Positions 16,888 to 24,644 of a stretch of DNA of 64,000 nt are shown here, piece after piece (positions within the stretch are counted from its first letter, which is position 1; each line of letters opens with the position of its first letter). This stretch comes from DUOX01 sp050944015 (GTDB lineage Bacteria > Bacillota > Clostridia > Oscillospirales > Oscillospiraceae). The notes below the pieces were generated by a model. That model searched no databases. It saw only the letters and a program-made list of their open reading frames with translations, and was not told the origin of the DNA. The DNA lies in the NCBI GenBank assembly GCA_050944015.1, contig JBMNQG010000006.1:1-64000 (forward strand), in the 5' to 3' direction. Made by a program: the position numbers and the translations under genes.

Positions 16888-17460
16888 TTAAGCCTCCTTG
16901 ACTTTCGGCAGCTTCCGGATCTTTGCCAAAACGAGGGCCAAAAGGGGTAGAAGAAGCTCGAAAAGGGTCCAGATTACGGGCTCCACTTCCTGAGCAGAGG
17001 CGGCGTGCTTCTGGGGATTGGGGTAAAGGGTGATGCCGTAGACGATAAGAAGTGAACCCACAGTGAGGATTAGGTGCTGATAAGACTTGATATTGAACAG
17101 CTGCGCCACTGTTAGCACCGTCACGTAAAACAGGACGGTGATTTTAAAGAATAGGAGAATAATAAATATTACGGAAAACAGAATTTCCGTGCGGCTGATG
17201 GAGGGGCCCATGTGGACAAGCCGCAGGGTCATTAGAGATGGGACGGTAAAAAGGTCTACGGTATTTCCCAGCACTCCGATGTCCCGCAGGGTGGTGATGA
17301 GCAGCGTAATGGCCCCCACCGCAAATCCCGAGTATAGATATTTTCCGGCGTCCCTGCGGGAAAGCCTGGCTGCGGGATGTATCATAAGAAAAGTAATGTG
17401 CTCCCCGAAGGGGATGGTTGTGCTGATGTGAGCGCCCTGAAGGTACTTTTTCGGCGGATG
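16888..17460 (-). pseudogene. gerAB-type germination permease, 3' half only
   Basis: About 190 codons of the C-terminal half of an endospore germinant receptor permease (GerAB/YndE family, normally about 360 residues, ten membrane helices). Visible: PPKKYLQGAHISTTIPFGEH, RDAGKYLYSGF and at least four hydrophobic segments, ending in KIRKLPKVKEA. The 5' half is missing and the frame continues into the gerAC fragment at about 17460 in a different frame, which marks a deletion joint. The residual reading frame from ATG 17385 would encode only a partial permease. Confidence 0.75.
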
Positions 17461-17567
17461 AAGAGACTGTCCAGTTCCCGGTTGTCCCAGCAGCCTGAAA
17501 AAAGGGCCGTTAAGAGGATGGTCAGCAAAACGGTTGCGGCAACGCGTAATATCCGCTTACTCACCAT
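17455..17567 (-). pseudogene. gerAC-type lipoprotein, 5' end only
   Basis: Starts ATG 17567, overlapping the gerAA tail by 11 bases, and encodes a lipoprotein signal (hydrophobic LRVAATVLLTILLTALFSGC) then the GerAC hallmark GCWDNRELDSL. After about 38 codons the GerAC sequence stops and the DNA continues as gerAB in another frame. GerAC proteins are normally about 370-400 residues, so around nine tenths of the gene is deleted. Confidence 0.8.
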
Positions 17568-17817
17568 TTTCACCGCCTTCCGAATCCCCGTCCTCCTGGT
17601 CCTCATACGCATAGGGCCGGAGGGGAGGCACGAAAAAGCGCCGGCGGGTGGTGTCCCCCCGAGCGATATCTACCGGCCTCTTGACCATGATCCAAAGGGG
17701 CGCGCGGACCATGGAATCCTGAAGGTTTCTTGACCAGGCGAAGCCCACGAAAAAGTCTACGCCGAAGGAGGTCAGGGAGCCCAGGTGCAACAGCACAGCC
17801 AGACGCTTTAATGAAAA
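17557..17817 (-). pseudogene. gerAA-type germinant receptor subunit, 3' end only
   Basis: About 86 codons of the C-terminus of a GerAA/SpoVAF-like protein: LKRLAVLLHLGSLTSFGVDFF (a membrane segment), then SMVRAPLWIMVKRPVDIARGD, the conserved basic tail with R-AP-W--M--RP. No start; the frame begins right at the terminator of the feo operon. GerAA proteins are about 480-540 residues, so the 5' part is lost. Its tail ends in a TAA that overlaps the gerAC start. Confidence 0.75.
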
Positions 17818-17819
17818 AG

Positions 17820-17845
17820 GGGGTGCGGAAATTAATCCGCACCCC
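17820..17845 (-). terminator. Terminator of the feo operon
   Basis: GGGGTGCGGA (17820-17829) pairs with TCCGCACCCC (17836-17845); on the minus strand the stem ends in CTTTTTC. It follows the last feo gene and borders the gerAA remnant. Confidence 0.85.
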
Positions 17846-17875
17846 TGAAAAAAGGATACTGAATGCCTGAAATGT

Positions 17876-18049
17876 TTAATCCTTATGGCACATCGTCGCG
17901 CTGGGACAGCCGCTGCAGCCGCATCCGCAGCCGGCGCTCTGGCCCCGTTTCCTTTTTCTTGCCATGTTGGCTATTATCAGGGCGACGACGGCCAAAAGCA
18001 CCAGGCTGATGATTATTGTCCCCAGATTTTCAGTTAAAAAAGCTATCAT
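17876..18049 (-). CDS. FeoB-associated Cys-rich membrane protein
   Basis: 57 residues: one membrane segment (about 11-28), a basic stop-transfer (MARKRKRG) and a cysteine cluster CGCGCSGC followed by C and H residues. This is the small FeoB-associated protein family that follows feoB in many Firmicutes. It starts 18 bases after the feoB stop on the same strand and ends before the operon terminator. It may act as a third Feo component or iron chaperone (inference). Confidence 0.88.
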   Translation of the reverse strand: MIAFLTENLGTIIISLVLLAVVALIIANMARKRKRGQSAGCGCGCSGCPSATMCHKD

Positions 18050-18067
18050 AATATAACCCCCTTTAAA

Positions 18068-20227
18068 TCAGGCCCGGGCTTTGGAGGAAAGAACCCTTCC
18101 CCGGGCGAAAGCGTCTTCCCTGGAGGGGCGAAGAAGGAGATAGAGGAACGCCGCCGCTATAACCAGAGCCGCCGCTGTCCCGATTCCAAAGCCGCCTCCG
18201 GTAAAGAGCGTGCCCAGCTGGTAAATGCTTAGGGACACCGCGTAGGCTAGAATGGTTTGATACCCGACGGCGAACAGGGTCCACTTTCCGCTGTTCATTT
18301 CTCTCCTGATTGCGCCTATTGCAGCAAAGCAGGGCGCGCACAGCAGGTTAAACACCAGGAATGAGTAGGCGGAAACGGCGGTAAAGTCGCTGGTCAGAAG
18401 GCCCCAGATTTCGGCGCCGGTCTCGGAAACCTCGCTGAAGCCATAAAGGATTCCCAGGGTGGCCACGACGCTTTCCTTGGCAACCAAACCGCTGATGGCG
18501 GCGACGGCCGCCTGCCAGCGGCCCCATCCCAGGGGAGCGAAGATTGGGGCGATGACGTCGCCCAGTTTCGCCAGGACTCCGTCGCCCAGGTCCTCCACCA
18601 TGCCGAATTTGCCGTCAACGAAGCCAAAGTTGGAAACAAACCAGATTACGATAGTGGCAAGCAGGATGACGGTTCCCGCCTTCTTAATGAAGGACCAGCC
18701 CCGCTCCCACATGCTGCGCAGGACGTTTCCTGCGGTTGGCCAGTGGTAGGCGGGCAGCTCCATGACGAAGGGAGCCGGGTCCCCCGCAAACAGTTTTGTC
18801 TTCTTCAGAATTATGCCGGAGCAGATAATGGCGATAATGCCCACGAAGTACGCGCTGGGCGCCACCCACCAGGCCTCGTTGAAGAGGGCGCCGGCGATAA
18901 GGGCGATAATGGGTATCTTGGCGCCGCAGGGGATAAAGGTGGTGGTCATTATGGTCATCCTGCGGTCCCGCTCGTTTTCAATGGTTCGGGACGCCATGAC
19001 GCCGGGCACGCCGCAGCCCGTTCCAATTAGAATGGGAATAAAGGATTTGCCGGACAGCCCGAACTTGCGGAAAATGCGGTCCATGATAAAGGCTATGCGG
19101 GCCATGTACCCGCAGGACTCAAGGAATGCAAGGAAGATAAACAGCACAAACATCTGCGGCACAAATCCAAGGACGGAACCCACGCCTGCCACTATGCCGT
19201 CAAGAATCAGGCCCTTCAGCCACCCGGCGGCGCCAATGGAGTCAAGAAAGCTTTCAACGGCGGGGGGAATTATCTTGCCGAAGAGCACGTCGGTGGTCCA
19301 GCCTGTCACCCGGCTTCCCACCGTCGTGACGGAAACATAGTAGACGATGAACATTACTGCGGCAAAAATGGGCAGCGCCAGATACCGGTTTGTGACTATC
19401 CTGTCTATCTTGTCGGAAGCGGTGAGCCTGCCCTTGTTTTTCTTTACGCAGCAGCCCTGGATTATGGAAGCTATGTAAAGATAGCGCTCGTTTGTGATGA
19501 TGCTCTCGGCGTCGTCGTCCATCTCCTCCTCGCAGCTTACTATGTCCTCTTCAATGTGCCGGCGCAGCTCTTCCGAAAGGTTCAGCTTTTCCAGCACCTT
19601 CTCGTCCCGCTCGAAGATTTTGACGGCGTACCAGCGCTGCTGGCTCTCGTCAAACAGGCCCTGAGCGGCCTCCTCAATGTGGGCGATGGCGTGCTCCACG
19701 CTGCCGGAGAAGATGTGCAGAGGCTTTACGGGCGCCTTCCGGCGGGCAAGCTCCGCGGCTTTTTCAGCCGCCTCCGCAATACCCATGCCCTTGAGGGCGG
19801 AAATCTCCACAACGGGACAGCCCAGAGCCTCGGACAGCCGGTCCGTGTAAATCCTGTCCCCGTTTTTTCTGACTATGTCCATCATGTTAACGGCCACCAC
19901 AACCGGAATTCCCAGCTCCAGAAGCTGCGTGGTCAAATACAGGTTGCGCTCCAGATTGGTGCCGTCCACTATGTTCAAAATCGCGTCCGGCCGCTCGTCG
20001 ACAAGGTAGTTTCTCGCGATTACCTCCTCCAGTGTGTACGGGGACAGGGAGTAGATTCCGGGCAGGTCAATGATTACAACGTCCTTGTCGCCTTTCAGCC
20101 TGCCCTCCTTCTTTTCCACCGTAACCCCCGGCCAGTTGCCAACAAACTGGTTGGAGCCCGTCAGGGCGTTGAACAGCGTGGTCTTGCCGCTGTTGGGGTT
20201 GCCGGCAATGGCTATTTTTATAGGCAC
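18068..20227 (-). CDS. feoB: Ferrous iron transporter FeoB
   Basis: 719-residue inner-membrane GTPase transporter for Fe(II). The cytosolic G domain begins at residue 1 with the P-loop GNPNSGKTT (8-16), Switch I/G2 region NWPGVTVEKKEG, G3 DLPGIYSL and G4 NMMD; helical GDI-like region to about 270 follows, then the membrane domain with the two Gate motifs (around IPILIGTGCGVPGVMASRT and the second CAPCFAAI near the C-terminus), with conserved cysteines. Start is GTG 20227 preceded by AGGAGG. A 16-base GTTAG-N6-CTAAC operator lies 45 bases upstream, so it may have its own regulated start within the operon. Confidence 0.97.
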   Translation of the reverse strand: MPIKIAIAGNPNSGKTTLFNALTGSNQFVGNWPGVTVEKKEGRLKGDKDVVIIDLPGIYSLSPYTLEEVIARNYLVDERPDAILNIVDGTNLERNLYLTTQLLELGIPVVVAVNMMDIVRKNGDRIYTDRLSEALGCPVVEISALKGMGIAEAAEKAAELARRKAPVKPLHIFSGSVEHAIAHIEEAAQGLFDESQQRWYAVKIFERDEKVLEKLNLSEELRRHIEEDIVSCEEEMDDDAESIITNERYLYIASIIQGCCVKKNKGRLTASDKIDRIVTNRYLALPIFAAVMFIVYYVSVTTVGSRVTGWTTDVLFGKIIPPAVESFLDSIGAAGWLKGLILDGIVAGVGSVLGFVPQMFVLFIFLAFLESCGYMARIAFIMDRIFRKFGLSGKSFIPILIGTGCGVPGVMASRTIENERDRRMTIMTTTFIPCGAKIPIIALIAGALFNEAWWVAPSAYFVGIIAIICSGIILKKTKLFAGDPAPFVMELPAYHWPTAGNVLRSMWERGWSFIKKAGTVILLATIVIWFVSNFGFVDGKFGMVEDLGDGVLAKLGDVIAPIFAPLGWGRWQAAVAAISGLVAKESVVATLGILYGFSEVSETGAEIWGLLTSDFTAVSAYSFLVFNLLCAPCFAAIGAIRREMNSGKWTLFAVGYQTILAYAVSLSIYQLGTLFTGGGFGIGTAAALVIAAAFLYLLLRPSREDAFARGRVLSSKARA

Positions 20228-20271
20228 GGCCTCTTCCTCCTTAATTCTTGCATTGTCGCTGCATCCCCTGA

Positions 20272-20287
20272 GTTAGCATATGCTAAC
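20272..20287. promoter_or_regulatory. Feo operator copy 3 (GTTAG-N6-CTAAC)
   Basis: GTTAGCATATGCTAAC is a perfect 16-base palindrome in the feoA-feoB gap. Half-sites and spacing match the two copies at the operon promoter (20824-20839, 20851-20866). Confidence 0.7.
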
Positions 20288-20328
20288 CAAGCGGGAAATA
20301 AAACTGCGGGACAGCATTAATCCCGCTT

Positions 20329-20550
20329 CTATTTAACGCTTATCATCTCCGCGTCCGCTTTTCGCAGGGACAGTTCGTATCCTCTCACCGTTACCTCTAT
20401 GGGGTCGCCAAGGGGTGCCACCTTGCGGACGTATATTTCCGTTCCCTTAGTAATGCCCATGTCCATAATCCTGCGCTTGGTGGGTCCCGCGCCGTTTATC
20501 TTTTCCACGGTAACGGTTTTTCCGCAGGGAACGTCTCTCAAGGTCTGCAT
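20329..20550 (-). CDS. feoA: FeoA, small SH3-like partner of FeoB (copy nearest feoB)
   Basis: 73-residue cytosolic FeoA with the standard SH3-type beta barrel: MQTLRDVPCGKTVTVEKINGAG start, RRIMDMGITKGTEIYV and GDPIEVTVRGYELSLR. It is the family-length form that modulates FeoB. Start ATG 20550 has GAAGGAG upstream. It precedes feoB by 101 bases that hold a GTTAG-N6-CTAAC palindrome. Confidence 0.93.
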   Translation of the reverse strand: MQTLRDVPCGKTVTVEKINGAGPTKRRIMDMGITKGTEIYVRKVAPLGDPIEVTVRGYELSLRKADAEMISVK

Positions 20551-20569
20551 AGTCCGGCTCCTTCCACAA

Positions 20570-20779
20570 CTACACTATGATTTTATTTGCCATTTCGCGG
20601 CTGACGGCCACCCTGGAATCCTTCACGCTGACTATCAGGTTGCCGGCGATTTCGGAAATGACGGTCACGGGGCTGCCCGCAATAAACCCAAGGCTCTCAA
20701 GAAATTTCTTCGTCTCCGCCTTGCCGCCTATCTTTTTTATGAGGTTTTCTTCTCCGACCTTAGCCATTGTTAAGGGCAT
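20570..20779 (-). CDS. feoA: Second FeoA-domain protein
   Basis: 69-residue FeoA-like SH3 domain protein, a paralogue of the 20329-20550 gene (KFLESLGFIAGSPVTVISEIAGNLIVSVKDSRVAVSR in pattern). Tandem FeoA genes before feoB are common in Firmicutes. The first ATG (20782) is only 2 bases from the AGGAG, so I use the second ATG at 20779. It is the first gene of the operon; the promoter and operator pair lie at 20824-20877. Confidence 0.88.
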   Translation of the reverse strand: MPLTMAKVGEENLIKKIGGKAETKKFLESLGFIAGSPVTVISEIAGNLIVSVKDSRVAVSREMANKIIV

Positions 20780-20823
20780 CATAACTCCTCCCGATTCGAG
20801 GTTTATTCATACATGTTAAACCA

Positions 20824-20839
20824 GTTAGCCGCATCTAAC
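20824..20839. promoter_or_regulatory. Feo operator copy 1
   Basis: GTTAGCCGCATCTAAC, half-sites GTTAG and CTAAC with six bases between them, 27 bases from copy 2. Confidence 0.65.
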
Positions 20840-20848
20840 TCTAATATT

Positions 20849-20877
20849 AAGTTAGCATAAACTAACCGCCTTGTCAA
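20849..20877 (-). promoter_or_regulatory. Promoter of the feo operon, overlapped by an operator
   Basis: On the minus strand TTGACA (20872-20877), 17 bases, TAACTT (20849-20854). The operator copy 2 covers the spacer and part of the -10, the geometry of a repressed promoter. Confidence 0.7.
20851..20866. promoter_or_regulatory. Feo operator copy 2 (DtxR/IdeR-like iron box)
   Basis: GTTAGCATAAACTAAC; the extended 19-mer TTAAGTTAGCATAAACTAA (20847-20865) agrees at 16 of 19 places with the DtxR/IdeR consensus TTAGGTTAGCCTAACCTAA. This suggests repression by an iron-loaded DtxR-family regulator (inference). Confidence 0.7.
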
Positions 20878-20903
20878 TATTATACTTTCAATTTTTTTTA
20901 TAA

Positions 20904-20931
20904 AAAAAGCCGCCAAATTCGGCGGCTTTTT
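20904..20931 (-). terminator. Terminator of the ferritin-fold gene
   Basis: AAAAAGCCGCC (20904-20914) pairs with GGCGGCTTTTT (20921-20931); strong T-run in minus direction. It sits between the stop at 20937 and the feo promoter. Confidence 0.9.
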
Positions 20932-20936
20932 GCGCG

Positions 20937-22175
20937 TTACTGGCGGGCGATGGTTGTATTGTCCACCGTCCGGTCCGTAAGGGCCTGAACGGGGTTGGTT
21001 TTCGCCTCCGCCCGGTAGTCCACGTTGTATTTCTGCTGGTGCTGGGCGATTACCATGTGGCTGGGCACCTTTTCCACGCTGTGGTTGACCTTGTTTTGAT
21101 AGAAAAAGAACTCATGGTCCCTGGGCAGCTCCGGCGCGGGGGTGTAGCCCTCCCGGTTGGCGGTGAGCAGCACCTGGGTGGCCAGGATTTCCCGGACGTA
21201 GTCCCTGGTGTCGTGGAACTGCAGCAGCTTGGGGAATTCCCCGCCGGGTATGACCTGCTGACAGTCCTTGCCCTCGTATTTCCGCAGCATGTCGGCGGCC
21301 AGGTGCAGGTGGGCTATTTCCTGCTGCAGGTGCAGCTCCCAGACGGACTTGGTGTTGGGGCAAAGCTCGTCCTGGTAGAAGGAGTAGTACAGGTAGCACT
21401 CCACGTACTCGTGGAGCAGCAGGTTTTCAAGCCAGGTGCAGTTGGGGTCCAGCAGGGAGCCGTAGTGGGTTACGTGCTGCTCCTCTATCATTGCGATTTC
21501 CTGATATAGCTTGCGGCCCAGGTCGTTGTAGTAGGTGTTTCCGATGTTCATATAGAAGTTCATGGTCTGCTGCTCGGCGGAGGTGATGATGAGGGTGTTC
21601 AACTTGGTCCGCAGGTCCGCTTTCTTGAAGTCCACGTGATATTTAACCGAGTCGTAGGGGAAGCGGTGCTCCGCTATGGTGGGCCGCCCTGGGGTGATGT
21701 CCACGTAGCTTTTCACAAGCTGCTGGGCGGGAATTTGAGCGTCCAGGTCTAGAAGGTTGGCGTAGCGGTACAGGTGGTCGAAGTCCTCCAGCAGGGCAAA
21801 GTCCAGGGCCTGCTTGACATACGGGTCGGGCTCGTTCTGGGCCAGCCAGGCGGTCAGGTCCACCGCCACGTGCTCGAAGCCGATGGTGGTCTCAAGCGCC
21901 GTCTCGTCTATTGGCTTCAGCCAGTTGACGTGCTTTTGCTGCTGCTGCTCCACTCTTCGGGTCAGGGCCAGCTCCCTGCGTATGTCGTTGTTCTGGCAGT
22001 TGCGGTGGAACTGGTGCTTGAAGAACACCGACTCCACCTCTATGCCGTTCATCAGGATAATGCGGACCTTGGTGTAGGGGTCCACGGTCTGCTTGTTGTA
22101 GGGAGTGGGGTACATGGTGCACCAGTCCATAAAGGTGTCCTTTATGCACACGGGTTTTTGTTCAAAGGGGTTCAT
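20937..22175 (-). CDS. Ferritin-like-fold protein of unknown function
   Basis: 412-residue protein of mostly helical composition with metal-ligand-like motifs in several helices: E101-H102, E130…D133-H134 (LLEDFDHLYRY), E201, E226…E231/E232-x-H234 (IEEQHVTHY), E256/E259 and E286-x2-H289 (QQEIAHLHL). These ExxH and DxH patterns are those of ferritin-like diiron or dimanganese four-helix bundles, perhaps two bundles fused. No signal peptide. Start ATG 22175 has GGAGA upstream; the longer frame to 22268 lacks one. It lies beside, but is separated by a terminator from, the feo operon. Possible functions include iron storage or an oxygen/peroxide sink; I do not recognise a named family. Confidence 0.7.
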   Translation of the reverse strand: MNPFEQKPVCIKDTFMDWCTMYPTPYNKQTVDPYTKVRIILMNGIEVESVFFKHQFHRNCQNNDIRRELALTRRVEQQQQKHVNWLKPIDETALETTIGFEHVAVDLTAWLAQNEPDPYVKQALDFALLEDFDHLYRYANLLDLDAQIPAQQLVKSYVDITPGRPTIAEHRFPYDSVKYHVDFKKADLRTKLNTLIITSAEQQTMNFYMNIGNTYYNDLGRKLYQEIAMIEEQHVTHYGSLLDPNCTWLENLLLHEYVECYLYYSFYQDELCPNTKSVWELHLQQEIAHLHLAADMLRKYEGKDCQQVIPGGEFPKLLQFHDTRDYVREILATQVLLTANREGYTPAPELPRDHEFFFYQNKVNHSVEKVPSHMVIAQHQQKYNVDYRAEAKTNPVQALTDRTVDNTTIARQ

Positions 22176-22307
22176 AGCCAGTCTCCTTTTACTTTGGTTT
22201 TCTATATCAGTTTTTACAGAATCGGGCCGGCTATTCCGGCTTTGCATAATAAAAATTTTATGTGGCAAGACTTAGTTAGTGAAGAAAAACAGGGCGGTGA
22301 AAACGGC

Positions 22308-24644
22308 TTGAAAACCATCGGCAGGAGCATCCAGCGCAAGGAAGCCTGGGACAAGGTTACGGGAAAGGCAAAGTACGCCGGCGATTTGCCCCGGGCCGGG
22401 GTGCTTTCGGCCCGCCTGCTCACAAGCACCCATGCTCACGCGAAAATTAAAAAAATAGACGTATCCGGGGCGCTGGCGGCGCCGGGGGTGGAAGCCGTGC
22501 TGACGGGGGAAGACTGCCCCCAGCTCTTCGGCCCCCTCGTGCAGGACAGGCCCGCCCTGGCCCGGAAAGTGGTCCGCTACGCCGGGGAGCCGGTGGCCAT
22601 GGCGGTGGCCCGGGACGAGGCGGCGGCGGAGGCGGCGGTGCGGCTCATCGAGGTGGAATACGAGCCCCTGCCCTTCGTGCTCACCCCTTCCCAGGCCCTG
22701 TCAAAAGGGGCGGTTCTGATTCACGAGCAGCCAAACGGGTACAGAAAAACCGTGACGGACGTCTACCCGGAGGCGGGCACCAACATCGCCAGCCGCTATA
22801 AAATACGAAAAGGCGATACTAGGGAAGGCTTCGCCCAGTGTGACGCTATAGTCCGCGAGCGGTTTTCCCTGCCCCCCTCAGACCATCTGGCCATGGAGGT
22901 GCGGGCGGCCCAGGCGGAAATATCAGCCGACGGCAGGGTTTTGATAACAACCTCCTCCCAGGCGCACTATTCGGTGAGAAGGCAGATTTCCGAGGCATTA
23001 ATGATACCCGCCGGGCAGATTCAGGTGCGGGTGCCCTTCGTGGGAGGTGGTTTCGGGGGCAAGGTGCCCGTTTTTCTGGAAATACTGGCACTTCTGGCCT
23101 CCCGCAGCGTGGGAGGAAAGCCCGTACGTGTTACTCTTCCCAGAGAGCAGGACATGGCCAGTGCCCCCAGCCGCATAGGTCTGGAGGCGGACATTAAAAT
23201 CGGCGCGGACCGGGAAGGGATTATCCGGGCGGCGGAAATGACTTTCCTGCTGGACTGCGGGGCCTACACAGACAACTCCCCCTATATGGCCAAGGCCATA
23301 GCCGTGGACTGCACCGGCCCCTATAACATTGAAAAACTCAGCTGCGACTCCCTGTGCGTCTACACAAACCGCACCTATTCCACCTCCTTCCGCAGCTTTG
23401 CCCACGAGTCCTATACCTTCTGCATCGAGCGGGCTATTGACATGCTGGCCCGCAGGTGCGGCATGGACCCGCTGGAAATGAGGCTGAAAAACGCCATACG
23501 CCCGGGCAGCCTGACCCCCACCGGGGTAGAATACACCGAAAGCCTGATAGGCAATCTGGCGGAATGTTTAAACAGGGTAAGGGCCCTTTCCGAATGGGAG
23601 GGGGGAAAGGCCGTCAAAATCAAGGAGCACACGGTGCGGGCCAAGGGGGTCGCCTGCCTGTGGAAGACTCCCAACCCTCCCGCCGACGCGGTCTCCGGCG
23701 CCCTTATTACCTTCAACCCCGACGGCAGCGTGAATCTGAACACCGGCGCGGTGGAGATGGGCTCGGGGGGCAAGACCAACCTTGCCCAGATTCTGGCGGA
23801 AAAGCTGAAAATAGACCCGGGCATGGTGCACGTGGTTATGGACGTGGACACCCGGACCGCGCCGGAGCACTGGAAGACCGCCGCCAGCCTGACCGAGTAC
23901 ATGGTTGGCCGCGCCGTAATGAAGGCGGCGGACGATTTGATTGAACAGCTCCGGCAAAACGGCGCCCAGGCCCTGGGCTGCCCGCCGGAGGAGATAGAGG
24001 TTGCAAACGGCCGGGTATTCTCCAGGAAAAACCCGGAAAGATTCATAGCCTTCAAGGATATAGTTCTGGGATACAAGACGGATTCGGGCCAGTCCCCGGG
24101 AGAGCCTGCCCTGGGCCGGGGCGGATTCAAGCTTCACGGCCTGAGCCAGCTTGACCCGGAAACGGGCAAGGGCAAAACCGGCCCGTCTTGGACGGTGGGA
24201 GCCCAGGCGGTGGAGGTGGAGGCAAACCTTAAAACCTTCACCTACCGGGTCATTTCCGCCTCCACGGTAATGGATGTGGGGAAGGTGATTAACCCGGAGC
24301 TGATGCGCTCCGTCGTAGCCGGGGGCATGTCCATGGGACTCAGTCTTGCCAGCCGGGAGGCCTTTGTCTACGACGAAAAGGGCGTACCCCGGACTCCCAA
24401 CCTGCGGACGTACAAGCTCATGCACATCGGGCAGGAGCCGGACTACCGGGTGGACTTTGTGAAGACCCCGGAAGAGGGCTCCCCTTACGGCGTCCGCAGC
24501 TATACGGAACACGGAATTATAGGCATTCCCGCCGCCCTGGCCAACGCCCTGTCTGCAGCCTTCGGGAGGGAATTCAAGTCCCTGCCCCTGACGCCGGAGA
24601 GGATTTGGAGGGCAGTTAAGGAGGACGAAAATGATACCCTTTGA
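22308..24644 (+). CDS. Molybdenum hydroxylase large subunit (xanthine dehydrogenase/CoxL family)
   Basis: 778-residue molybdopterin catalytic subunit of the XDH family, which hydroxylates heterocycles, aldehydes or CO with water as oxygen source. Domains: a/b hammerhead (about 15-125) then Mo-binding domain 1 with VPFVGGGFGGK and domain 2 with VEMGSGGKTNLAQ (Gln of the usual GQG is Ser). Near the end TEHGIIGIPAALANAL aligns with the glutamate-containing GE/E-P loop, and the Glu there is likely the catalytic base. Start: TTG 22308 after GGGCGGTGA; ATG 22260 (16 residues longer, no site) is an alternative. CoxL CSFR and XDH substrate-binding residues are not seen, so substrate is unknown. Transcribed with the FAD and 2Fe-2S subunits. 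Confidence 0.88.
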   Translation: MKTIGRSIQRKEAWDKVTGKAKYAGDLPRAGVLSARLLTSTHAHAKIKKIDVSGALAAPGVEAVLTGEDCPQLFGPLVQDRPALARKVVRYAGEPVAMAVARDEAAAEAAVRLIEVEYEPLPFVLTPSQALSKGAVLIHEQPNGYRKTVTDVYPEAGTNIASRYKIRKGDTREGFAQCDAIVRERFSLPPSDHLAMEVRAAQAEISADGRVLITTSSQAHYSVRRQISEALMIPAGQIQVRVPFVGGGFGGKVPVFLEILALLASRSVGGKPVRVTLPREQDMASAPSRIGLEADIKIGADREGIIRAAEMTFLLDCGAYTDNSPYMAKAIAVDCTGPYNIEKLSCDSLCVYTNRTYSTSFRSFAHESYTFCIERAIDMLARRCGMDPLEMRLKNAIRPGSLTPTGVEYTESLIGNLAECLNRVRALSEWEGGKAVKIKEHTVRAKGVACLWKTPNPPADAVSGALITFNPDGSVNLNTGAVEMGSGGKTNLAQILAEKLKIDPGMVHVVMDVDTRTAPEHWKTAASLTEYMVGRAVMKAADDLIEQLRQNGAQALGCPPEEIEVANGRVFSRKNPERFIAFKDIVLGYKTDSGQSPGEPALGRGGFKLHGLSQLDPETGKGKTGPSWTVGAQAVEVEANLKTFTYRVISASTVMDVGKVINPELMRSVVAGGMSMGLSLASREAFVYDEKGVPRTPNLRTYKLMHIGQEPDYRVDFVKTPEEGSPYGVRSYTEHGIIGIPAALANALSAAFGREFKSLPLTPERIWRAVKEDENDTL

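Noticed and set aside
22260..22262. ATG 22260 as the large subunit start
   Set aside because: It lacks a ribosome site; kept only as an alternative to TTG 22308.
21774..22307. Extended N-terminus of the molybdenum hydroxylase large subunit
   Set aside because: The extra 178 codons lie antisense to the ferritin-fold gene and contain no family motif; the TTG 22308 start after GGGCGGTGA fits the family.
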